From Chlamydomonas sphaeroides (lineage: Eukaryota; Chlorophyta; Chlorophyceae; Chlamydomonadales; Chlamydomonadaceae): DNA of 60,262 nucleotides. Location of the stretch: NCBI GenBank assembly GCA_001662425.1, contig BDDC01000124.1, positions 45,402 through 105,663 of the forward strand. The letters run 5' to 3'. A program made the translations under genes and the position numbers. Position 1 is the stretch's first letter, and each line of letters opens with the position of its first letter. The notes beneath the pieces are model-generated. The model ran no database searches. It had not been told where the DNA came from and saw only the letters and a list, made by a program, of their open reading frames with translations. This document shows positions 42,066-52,800 of this stretch, in pieces.

Positions 42066-42476
42066 TCCAGCCACACAGCCAGACAGCCAGCTGCCGCAGT
42101 GCCGCAGTGCCGCAGGCCTGCAGGGCCGGACCAGGCGGGGTGCGGGCAGCGCCAGCCGCTGCGGGCCGGTGCGCGCAGCCAGAACTCGGCTGCACCCGCC
42201 GTGCCCTCCGCCTCGGCTGTTCCGCACTGTCGCCTCCGTGCTAGGCATGTGAGACGCAGAGCGGCGACCTGCTCATACGGCCAGCGGACAGCCCAGCTGC
42301 CGGTGTGGGACACGCGCGCATCGCGGGCCTCACTCGCCGCTGCCCCGGTCCGCCCGTTCATGGGCGGTCTAGGGGCCCAGGCCAGCCGCGTGCGCTTCCA
42401 GCCATCCCTCGCGAGAGCCGTCTGCCGAGTTCCCAACCTCCCGGCAGCCTTCATGGCCGCCGCAGCGCGCCATCGT
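42066..42476. other. Flank of the long repeat and 3' region of the small gene
   Basis: No supported coding feature. It lies downstream of the small minus-strand gene and should include its 3' UTR. Confidence 0.35.
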
Positions 42477-43059
42477 CTACTCGCCGTCGCCGTCGCCCTG
42501 AGCCTGCGCGGCCGCCGCCGCCGCCGCCGCAGCACTCTGCTGCTCCCGCTCCCGGCCCTCGCGCGCCTCGCGGCAGCACTTGCAGCCCTGCGGCGCCTTC
42601 TTGGGTGGCTTGATGAACTTGGGCCTCTTCTGCTTGATGAGTTGCGCAATGGGCGCCGCGGACGTCACAGCCTCCGCTGCCGCCGCCACAGTAGTACCGT
42701 CGTTGATGGCGCTGGCGACGGGAGGCGCGGGGCCGCTGGCGGAGGTGGGGTGGGGTGCGGTGCAGCACGGAGCGCAGGACGGCATGGCTTGCAGAGCGAT
42801 AGCTCACTAGGCTCACGGTTGACGAGACCCATGGATGGCAAGCCCGTGCGCCCGTGGGCAAGGGGGACCGCGGTTGGGATGGATGGGGAAACGCCGGCGA
42901 GAGGAGAAACAAGCATGCACCGGCGGTTGTATCGGCGATACAAAGTCTGCACAAGGCAGCAATGCATGACGGGGCTCCTTACTTGGCCGCAATGGCGCTC
43001 TCGAGCCTATGCACGATGCCAACTTGCGCCATGCGTTCAGCCAGAGCGTCTGCTGACAT
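42477..43059 (-). CDS. Small two-exon protein with a basic core, unknown function
   Basis: Exons 43059-42983 and 42735-42477 join in phase (111 aa). The donor is GTAAGG and the acceptor CAG. The N-terminus MSADALAERMAQVGIVHRLE looks helical. A basic core reads AQLIKQKRPKFIKPPKKAPQ followed by GCKCCREA, a compact cysteine cluster, and the end is Ala- and Gly/Asp-rich. No family was recognised. The Lys/Pro-rich core would fit nucleic-acid binding, but that is a guess. The gene is divergent from the 5-phosphatase gene, with 782 bp between the ATGs. Other acceptors are possible; this one gives the cleanest frame. Confidence 0.5.
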
Positions 43060-43841
43060 TCTCGCTGGGCTCAGTAACAGCAGATGTGGTGGCCAGCGCT
43101 GTCGGGAGGCATTACTGCTGCGAGACGATGCGAGGGTGCTGTTCACAAAAGGATATCTGAAGACGCTTCCGCAGAGAGAGCAAGTGTACTGCACTGATTC
43201 GCTTGGGTAGCAGCTAAGGGGAGACAAGGGGAAGACGGCGCATCGTTTTTGTACGACAGGCCGGGCACGCACCCTGGCAAACCCGACAGCCGACCCTGGA
43301 CCCTTGAACGCTGCGCACGCAGCCTGTTGGTTGTTGAAAGTTGTGGCTACTGGAACGCGTGCTCGGGTCTCAACTGAGCTCGGGTACGTCCTCTGTCACC
43401 GCAGGTCACCGCCACCCCCGTAAAGCTCCCTCAAGTTAGGCACGAAGCCAGGCTAACTTGTCACCACGCGTGGGCCTTTAACGAGCTTGTAGCAGCCTAC
43501 TGCCCGTATTTCACTTGCGGCCTCGCGGCCGGGGACCCCGGGGGACGGAATCCCCCGGTGCCGTTGTAACCAGGGGAGCTCCCCTGGTTGTAACGCTGAT
43601 GTCCCGACTGGTCCACTCACGCACCTTCATACCCGGACTGAGTTGTCCATGCAACCAATTCTCCACAAGCACGTACATGCCATACATCGCGCTACGTACT
43701 GCGCCTGCCTCAGCGCTTGTCACACATGCCAGATTGCTGGCCAGGGGTCGTCGCAGCGGTCGCTGTGGCGCATTGATGCCCTTACAACGTATTGCATAGA
43801 AATGCCAACGAAACTTTGACAACGGCTTGCCGCTGGACGCC
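43060..43841. other. Divergent intergenic region with palindromic insertion
   Basis: It lies between the start codons of the small minus-strand gene and the 5-phosphatase, and local GC is lower than in the genes. It contains a 16-bp palindrome with perfect 8-bp flanking repeats, listed separately, and next to it other GC-rich palindromic sequence (CCGGGGACCCCGG near 43530). A 118-codon minus-strand frame spans the palindrome but shows no family motif. Confidence 0.45.
43571..43586. mobile_element. 16-bp palindrome with perfect 8-bp flanking repeats (copy 2)
   Basis: CAGGGGAGCTCCCCTG is a perfect palindrome. It is bracketed by GTTGTAAC at 43563-43570 and GTTGTAAC at 43587-43594, an exact 8-bp direct repeat. 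This is the clearest of three such sites. Confidence 0.7.
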
Positions 43842-46800
43842 ATGGCCACCGAGGAGCTTGTAAGCAAGAGGAGCGGTCAGAATGAGCTACTTATGCTGCG
43901 AATTGTCGCCAGCATACTGCATGGGCGGTGTGGTGGAAGGGCTTTGCGCATGCGCTGGTGCCGCAAGGAACGCTGCGGAGTGGAAGGGAGTGCGCCACAT
44001 TAAAGCGCTCAGTAACAGTCTTGCCGACGGCGTCGCTCCGCTGGCCGTCCCGTGGAGTGTCCCGTTGACTCAGTCCCTTGCCCGCCCACGTTCACGCCGC
44101 AGCTCGAGGATGCCATCGCGGCCCTCGACTGCCTCCTCGAGGAAGTCGGCTGTGCCGCGGACGTCTCCCTGCTGGCGCCACCGCCGTCAGTGGCCTGGCA
44201 GGTGCGGCTCTACCAGCCGGCCGCAATCCTGACACGCATCGTGGCTGCTTGCCTTCTGCCAATACGCACCCGCCGTTCGGCCCCCCGGTCGCACGGCGCT
44301 GCCATAACAGCATCTTCGCTCGCCTCCTGCCGTCCTCCCCTCCGCCTGCCATGCCTCCCCAGCCACACTCATCGCCGGCAGGGATAGCGGCCGCGCCCGG
44401 CCCCGCGGCGCCGCTAGACCGCCGCACTCCGGACCCCACGCCGCACGCCCCGCGGCCCGGCACCACCTCCCACTGGCAGTACGACAACGGCCGTACGGAT
44501 GCCGTACCGTACGGCCCGAACATCGCGGCGCTGTCCTCCCCGCTGGAGGCTGCCGCCGCCGCCTCCACATCGGCGTCGGCGCTTGAGCACGAGCCCACGG
44601 CACCGCCGCTGCACCCCCACGGCCCCTCCCGCCACTCGCCCCTAGCGCGCTGGGAGCAGCAGCCGCAGGAGCCACATGCGGAGCCCTCGCTGCCGCACGC
44701 CCACAGCCAGCCCGCGCTGACCGCCGCCGGCGGCGCCGCCGCACGGCCCGAGTCCGCATCCGGCGGTGGCGCCGCCGCTGGTCGCGACGAGCGCAGCCAC
44801 AGCGCCGCCGCCACCCCCTCCGGCGGCTCCCTTTCCGGCGAGGCCTCCTCCCCCTTCGATCTCCGTAGGAGGGCCTTGCAGCACCAGCACAGCTACGCCG
44901 CCGCCGCCGCCGCGCTGGCGGGCGGCGGCTCCGTCGCCGGCGGGCGGCGGCTGCCGCCGCCGCCGCTGCCGCCGGCCGGTCCGGGCCGGGCCGGACGCGC
45001 CCGGCGCTGCTCGGCCCTGATGTACGGCGTCCGGCCGGACCAGGACCAGGTTCTGGCGGCGGCGCTGGACAAGGCCCGGCAGCTGAGCAACGGCGAGGAG
45101 CTGGGCGCTGAGCAGCGGACCGGCGGCGCGGGGCCGCCCGGCTTGGGCCGCAGCGGCAGCCGGGACAGGCGGTCGTCGCTGGGGTCGGAGGCGCTGGCGG
45201 AGGCGGCAGCGGGCGGAGGGGTGCTGGGCGGCGTGGAGGTGGACGATGGGGTGCGCTGGGCCCCGGGGCGGGGTGCTCGTCTGCCGGGCGGCCTGTCTTG
45301 GTCCGTTGTGGCCAGCGCATGTCGTCAAGGAGCCCATGGGCCCCCATGCGCCATCAGCCCACAACCCTGACGCCGTCCTTGCCCGCCGCCCCACTCCGCT
45401 CCGCCGCCCCAGGCAAGCGCGCCGGGGTCCGGCCGCCGCGCGGCGCCGCCGAGGCTGTCGGTTGCAGTGCCGGCTGGCGCCGCCAGCTCCGCCGCCTCGT
45501 CGCCGCCACCGGCGTCGCCGCGGGCCGCGGCGCAGCCGTCGCCGCGGGCTGCGGCGCTGGGCGGCCACGGCGCCGGCGGGGCCGGCAGCCTGACGGCGGC
45601 CGCGGCCGGCGGCGGCGTGCTGGGGCAGGCGCAAGGGCTGACGCTCTGGTGCGCAGGGCTGCGGCGCTTTGACCACGGAGGGGCTCCTGAGAGCACGCCG
45701 CACCCATACCGCAGCTGGGATGGGGCCCACGTGAGGCCAACGTCGCAGCAGCGCGCGTGTGACGCAAGCAGCCAGGCGGAGGCTGGGCAGCCGGGCTGAA
45801 TCGTACATGTGGCCAGCAGCTGCTGTCAGGGCTGGCGACCGGCCGCCGTGCCTCGCCTCCCCTGCGCTTCCGCCGGCTGCGGCGCCGCCTGCCCATCCAC
45901 CGGACCCGCGACCTCGCCTGGCTCCTTGGCGGCTACCCAGGTGCCGCCGCTGCCGCGCTGGTGGCGGCTGAGTGTCTTCGCGCCCGCCCGCCTCCCGCAG
46001 GGCCGGCAACAAGACGCGAGTGGAGCGCGCCCGGCTGGCGGTTCGGCTGCTGTCGGCCAGGGGGCTCAGCAGGGGCGGCGGCAAGGCGGGCGGCGGCGCC
46101 GGTGGCGAGGCAGGCAGCGGCGGTGCCGGCGGCGGCAGCGGGGTGGACCCGTTCGCGGTGGTGTCGTGTGAGGAGGTGGCGGCCACCAGCAAGGCGGTCA
46201 TGCAGGTGAGGTGTGGGGTGTGGGTCGGGGGCAGCGGCGCCTTCCTGGCCTGGCAGCGCACGCATGCAAAGCGTGTCGGACGCTGGGGCCTTATGCTGAG
46301 GCCCGGCCCCTGCCGAGACCATTGCGGCAGTGCAGGTGGGATGTGGGTGGGGCCGCGCAGCGGGAGCTGTGCGGACGGGAAGCTGGGGAATCCAAGGAGG
46401 CGGGAGAGCCCCGTGGAGACCCCAGGAGACAGGCGGGCGTGAGGCTTCCCTGGCCCCCTGCCCCCAGAGCTCGGCGCCCTACTGGGACGAGTTCTTCGTG
46501 TTCGACGTACGGCAGCCCGCCTTTGCCGTACTCAAGGTCAAGGTGTACGACCACATGCGCTGCTGGAGGCCAGGTGCGGCCCGCGGGGGGGAGAGCGGTG
46601 TGGTCGGGTAAAGTGCCGTGCGGTGACGTCATGGGCTGGGGCGCTGGGCGGGGAGCGGCCCAGCATCGACACCTCTATACCTCTCTATCTCACCTTGACT
46701 TCACAATAAGGACACAAACGCCACGCAACACACGCGCTCTCCTCGTACATCCCCCTTCGCCCCTTGCCAACCCGGTCCCTCCCCAGCCTTCCTGGGCCAG

Positions 46801-49800
46801 GTCCGCATCCCCGTCACCTCCATCGCCGAGAGCCCCAACCGCTTTGCGCAGCCCTGCTGGCAGCCGCTGCGCTCGCGCGCGGGCAAGGTCCGCGGCGAGG
46901 TGTGCATGCAGGTGTTCTACACCGCGGTGAGCGGAGGAGGGCGGAGGGGGAGACAGGGGGCGGCGCTAGGGTTTTGCACGTTTTGGGGCAGTGGGGTGTA
47001 CGGCGAGGTGTGCATGCAGGTGTTCTACGCCGCGGTGAGCGGAGGAGGGCGGAGGGGGAGACAGGGGGCGGCGCTAGGGTTTTGCACGTTTTGGGGCAGT
47101 GGGGTGTACGGCGAGGTGTGCATGCAGGTGTTCTACACCGCGGTGAGGGAGGGCCGGGAGGGAGCGGAGGGGTTGCTCGGGGGAATGCAGGGGATAGCGC
47201 TACGGTACGGCACGCAGTTGCAGCGGTGTCGGGGTCGGAGGCGCGGTGCCCCGGTGTAACATGGGTACTCCTGGTCCCCGGCGCCTGTCTAACCCCCCTG
47301 CCCCCGGTCGTCCCCAAAACGCCGCTGCCCTCCCGCAGGAGTGGGTGCACCGGCCGCTGCGGGTGCTGGCGGGCACCTGGAATGTGGGCAACGCGCCCCC
47401 GCCGCCCGACCTGTCGCCCTGGCTGCGGGGCGTGGCGCAGCACCAGCACGACCTGGTCGCCATCGGCGTGCAGGTACGGCGTACGGCGGCTTGCGGTGTA
47501 CGGCAGTTGTCGTATGGGTGCCGCGTCGTACGGGCTGGCTGCACGGCTGCCGTGGCAGGTGTCGTGTTGTGGCACGCACGTGGACGGGTCCAGCTCCGCG
47601 GCTCCCGCCGCTTTCCGGGCCCTGCACACAAACACAAACACACACACACACACACAAACAAACACAAACACACGGCCGCCCCTTCGGCCCGCCGTACCGC
47701 CGTACGCAGGAATGCATGTACAAGGTGGGCGGCGGCGGCGCCGAGGGGGGCGCTGAGGCGAGGCCCTCCACCGGCGGCGACGGCGGCGTGGGCTTTGGGG
47801 AGGAGGTGAGCGGCGGCTGGGGCCCCTGTACTGGGGTGTACTGAGGGCCCTGGTCAGGCGGGTGAGGGCGGCGGTCAGCACCCTGACGGCGGCGGCAGGC
47901 GGCCGCACGGTGTGGGGTATGCAAGGCGACGCCTTACGTCCACGCCGTGCCGCGCGTGTGCCTTCAGTAGCATGGCCAGAGCCCGCTGCCTCCCTCTCCA
48001 TCCCCTGCTCGCGCGTCCCTGTTTTCCTCTACAGGCCTCCCACCCCCTTTCTCCCATCCTGCCTCCTTCCCCCGCCCCCTCCAACTCCCTTTTCCCGCCA
48101 ACCCATGCAGTCGGGCGCCTTCGACGACCTCCTGGCAACCGCAGCCGCCGCCATCAGCCGCCAGGCCACGGCCCTGGGCCTCGGCGGCGGCGGCGGCGCC
48201 AGTCCCGAGGGCCGCCGCAGCCCGGGCCAGGGGGCCTACGGCCGTGAGGACAGCGGCCCGGGGCTGTTGGACTCGATGTTGGTGGGTTGGCGGCGGAGGG
48301 GATTTAAGGGCTTGGGGCAGGGGTTAGCGAGGCGGGCACGTGGCAGCGGAGTGGGCGGGAGTGGGGGCAGCGGCGCGGGGCTGCTGCCTGCTGGACTCCC
48401 TCCCGCATGCTCCCTCGGGTCACTCTCCCATTGGGTTGGGGAAGGGAGGCGCGGCAGCTCGAGCAGACCTGCTAGCCACGGCGCCCGGGCGCGCTGCGAA
48501 GAGCCCAACCTGGGCGGCCCCGGGCCCGCCCTGGGCCGCTCCTCCCGCGGCTGAGCCACGACCCCTCTCTCCCCATGTCCTCATCCCCCTGCCGCTGGCC
48601 CCGCCCCGGACCCTCTGTCTGCAACCGAGCGGCAGGCCCCGTCCGGGCACCGCAGCAGCAGAGCGGCGGCCCGCCCCCGCGGCGCCAGCGGCAGCGTCAC
48701 CGCGACCACCGGCGGCGCCGACGACGACGGGTCCGGCGGCACCGGCACCGACGCCAGCCCGCCCGACATCAGCGCCGCCACCAGCCGCGAGAACTCCGTG
48801 TCCGGCCCGCCAGGCGCCGCCGCCGCCTTCGCCGCCGCCGCCGCTGCGGCTCGCGCGCCACCGCCGCCGTCGCCGTTGCAGCAGTCGTCGGCTGCCGGCG
48901 GCGGCAGCAAGGGTGCCGCTGCCGTTGGCGGCAGGCTGGGGCCGCCGGGTCTGGGCATCACGCGCGCCCGCGCCGGCCGGCTGCGAACCCCTGCTGGCGG
49001 CGCCGCGGCGGCCGTCGACGGCCGCAGCGGCAGCGCCACGTCAGGCACCTCCGTCGCCGCCGCCGCCGCTGCTGGCAGCGGCGGCGTGCCCGCCGTCCGC
49101 CGCATGAGCGGCGGCGAGGGCCTCTCCGGCCGGGGCAGCACCTCCGCCGCCACCGCCGCTGCTCCCTGGCCCGGCGGCGGCGGCGCCGGCAGCCCGCTGC
49201 CGCCGCCGCCGTCAAGCGCTGTCGGGCAGGCAGGGCCGGATGCGTCGTTCACAGTGGGTGGCAGCGTCCGCGGTGGCACCGCGGGCGGCGGCGGCGGCGG
49301 CGGGCGCGCTGGTCAGACGTTCAAGAGTCGGGGCATGCTGCCGGATGTGGGCAAGGTCGGCGGCGCGGAGTTCAGGGAGGTGTGGGAGGAGCGGCTCAAG
49401 GTGAGGCGGATGCCATAGGGGCAGGTGGCAGAGGCGGGGGCGGCCCAGCCCCCGTGCAATAACCTCCAGCCAAGCCCCAGCCAGAGCTTGGCGCCACCTC
49501 GTCCACGCCGCTCCTGACCGAAACACGCACACGTCCTCCCGCCTCCCTCCCCCTCTCCCGCCGTAGGAGGCCCTGGGCCCCGGCTACTGGCTGGCGGGCA
49601 GCGTGCACATGGGCCAGATACGACTGGCGCTGTTTGCCCGCAACGATGTGTTTGCGGCCATCAGCGACGTGCGCTGCGGCAAGCAGGCCACGGGGGTGGC
49701 GGGCGTGGTCACCAACAAGGTGCGGCGCTGCAGGGGCAGGGTGGGGAGGAAGGGGAGACGGAGGATGGGCGTGTGTGTTTTCGGTCAGGAGCGGGGACAG

Positions 49801-52800
49801 GTGAAAGGGGTGGCGGGCGTGGCCACCAACAAGGTGCGGCGCTGCAGGGGCCGGGTGGGTGGGAAGGGAGAGGGTAATGTGTGGATAGGGCGAGGGGATG
49901 CGTAAAGGAGTGGGTGGCTACCGAATGTACTGTAGTGCTGTAGTACTGTAGTGCTGTAGTACTGTAGTGCTGTAGTACTGTAGTGCTGCAGTACTGTAGT
50001 GCTGTAGTACTGTACGCTGTGGGCCGGGGCCGGGTGCTCCGCCAGCCGGTCAGCGCTGCTGACTAGCTGGGGGTGGGCAATGGCGAAAGCGCGGGAGCGA
50101 GGCAAACAGCGGGCTGGATGCTGCCGACCGGCCGTGCCTCCAACCCCACGGTCGCTCGCCCCTTCCATCTTCGCCTCCCGTCCTTCCGCTGGATCGCTCC
50201 CCAGGGCGGTGTCGCCATCAGCCTCCGGGTGTGGGACACGGAGTTGGTGTTTGTCAACAGCCACCTGGCGGCGCACCAGGACAAGACGCGGTGTGGCCGG
50301 GAGGGGGAGAGGGAGGAGGGCGGAGCGGGAGCGTGTGTGTTTGGCACGCGCTATCTGTCAACAGCCACCTGGCGGCGCACCAGGACAAGACTGGGCGGGA
50401 AAGGGAGGGGGCCTGGGAAGGGGGCATGTGTGTTGGCACACGCCGTGCCCAAACCAAACCACCTGCCCCCAAACCCCCTTTCCCCGCCGCCCCTGTCCCC
50501 GCAGAGCCCGCAACGCCCACTACCGGGACATCGTCCGCGGCCTGCGCCTGGACCCTGTCCATGGCTCCGTCGCCGCGCCGCCCGCCGGCTCGGGCGCCGC
50601 CGCCGCCGCCGCCTCCGGCGGCCGCCAGTGCAGCGCGCTGCCGTCGTCTGCTGCTGCTGCGGGCGGCAGCGCGGGCACCATGGACGTCCTCACGTGGCCG
50701 CACCACGTGGTGTGGATGGGCGACCTCAACTACAGGTGCGGGGGCCGGGGCCGGGCGGGGAGTTGGGGGGCTGCGTGTAGGTTCCAGGGTTCGTGTCGGC
50801 ACACGTGTGGGCCGCACCACGCCGCGAGAAGGGCGGCCCGGGGGTTACTGGGGGAGGTTTTGACCTGTTTCCAGGGTACGTGTCAGTCGGGGTACGCACT
50901 GCGCACCCGACACACCGCCCTTCTCGCTGCGTCCTCGGTCCATCCGCCTCCGTTGGGCGCCGCGCCCCTGGGCCACCAGCGACCCCCCTCCCACCCAACA
51001 CCCCATCACCGCACACGCCAGGCTGGACTACGGGCAGCAGGCGGTGGCTCCCACCGAGAGCCCCACGCCCGCCGACTTCGCGTCCCTGGTGGGGGAGGTG
51101 CAGCGGGGCTACGGCAGCAAGCTGCTCGAGGTGCGGGGGTGGGGAGGGGAAAGAAGGGGGGAAGAAGGAGGTGTGATTTTGTGGCACGGTCCGGCGCGGG
51201 GTCCCTTAGCGGTGCGGCAGCCCATGCGGTGACGCCTGAACAGGCGCACGAGGCTGGTGGATTGCGAAGTGCAAGGGGCGAGGGGCGAGGGGCAGGGGCA
51301 GGGCACGCGCGCTGGCTTACTTGGCCTCCTTTCCGCATGCGCGCTGCCGGCGGAACGCGCGGCTGCGGCTGCCGGTCCAGGAGTGAGCGGCTGCGCGCCG
51401 AGGAGGCGACGGGCTAGGCCGCTGGCCCTGGCGCGCGGCGCCAGGGGCTCTGCCGCAGCGGCGTGCGGCGGCGCGCTGACGCAGGCTGGCCCCTACCCAT
51501 ACCCCTCTCCGCTGCCCCGCTATTGCTCCTGTTCTCCCCCGGGCCCCAGGTCGACCAGCTGCGTCGTGAGATGGCCGCCCGCCGCGTGTTCCTGGGCTTC
51601 AGCGAGGGCGACATCGGCTTTGATCCCAGCTTCAAGGTGCGGCGCGAGGCCGGAGTGCGGCGGGGGCTCTGGGACACCCACATGGGGAGGCGCCGTGGGG
51701 GTGCCAGGGGGTGAACACGCGGGGCTGCACCCCCGCCGGCGCCAGGGCCCAGCTGGGCAGGGTGGTGGGGGCCTCGCCAGGGCCCAGCTGGGCAGGGTGG
51801 CAGGGGCCTCGTCAGGCCGCTGTGGTGCGACCGATGAGCCAGCGGTGCAATGAGCCGACGGCGCCTGCGGTAGTGGCATAGCCCTCTCGCGTGGCCACCG
51901 CGCGAGTGTGCTCTGCTGGTTGGCACGCCGCACGCCGCACGCCGCAAGGCCACCCGCAAGGCCACCCGCAAGGCCACCCGCAAGGCCACCCGCAAGGCCA
52001 CCCGCAAGGCCACCCGCAAGGCAGCCTGCGTCCTGCCGCCAACATGCGGGGCCCCGCCCTCAGGTCAAGCGCCGGCGCGGGCATTCCTACAACCCGCAGC
52101 GCAGCCCCGCCTTCTGCGACCGCATCCTGTACAGGTGGGATGGGTACACGGTAAAATGGGCACACGTGGGATGGGGGAAAGCAGGGCAGGAGGGACGGCT
52201 GGCGGAGGAGCAACGCCGGGCGGCACGCTCGCCGTGACCGTCCCCATCCCGTCCCCCGTCGCGTGCCGCCCTTTCTCCATTTCCCCCCGCCACACACGCA
52301 CCCGCAACCCTCCCTTCCCCCCCTCTCCCTCCCCTCCTCCCCCAGGTCTAACCTGCCGCTCAAGCAGATCCGCGTTGTGTCCTACTTCTCGCCGCCCGAC
52401 ATCGCCACCTCCGACCACAAGCCCGTGGCTGCCGAGCTTCTGGTGCCCACCGTGTGGCGTACGACGGTGGTGGACAACGAGGCCGCCCACGGCCACGGCC
52501 ACCACACCCACGCCCACAGCCACCACCACCTTGGAGGAGGGGGACAGAGGGCCGGAGGAGGAGGAGGGGGCGCGCTGGTGGCGGCTACGGGTCCGCTGGG
52601 CTGGCGGCTGAGCCAGCAGGGGCACGGCGGGGCGGCGGCGGCTGCGGCAGCGGCGGGCGGGGGAGGAGGGGCAGGCGGCGTGCGGGTGCGGCTGGTGTTC
52701 TGCAGCCTGCGGGCCGAGGGGCTGTTCATGCTGCGCAGCCGGCGGCGGAGCACGCTGGGTCCGGCGGACGAGTTCCCCAGCCCTCAGGTGGGGCGTGGAG

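Noticed and set aside
43511..43867. A 118-codon minus-strand open frame spanning the palindrome at 43571
   Set aside because: It overlaps the start codon of the 5-phosphatase on the other strand, shows no family motif, and includes the palindromic insertion as coding sequence. It may be a transposon remnant, but I cannot support it as a gene.
51943..52026. Regularly spaced 12-bp repeats that might suggest a CRISPR array
   Set aside because: The units are directly adjacent with no unique spacers, and the DNA is eukaryotic; it is an intronic minisatellite.
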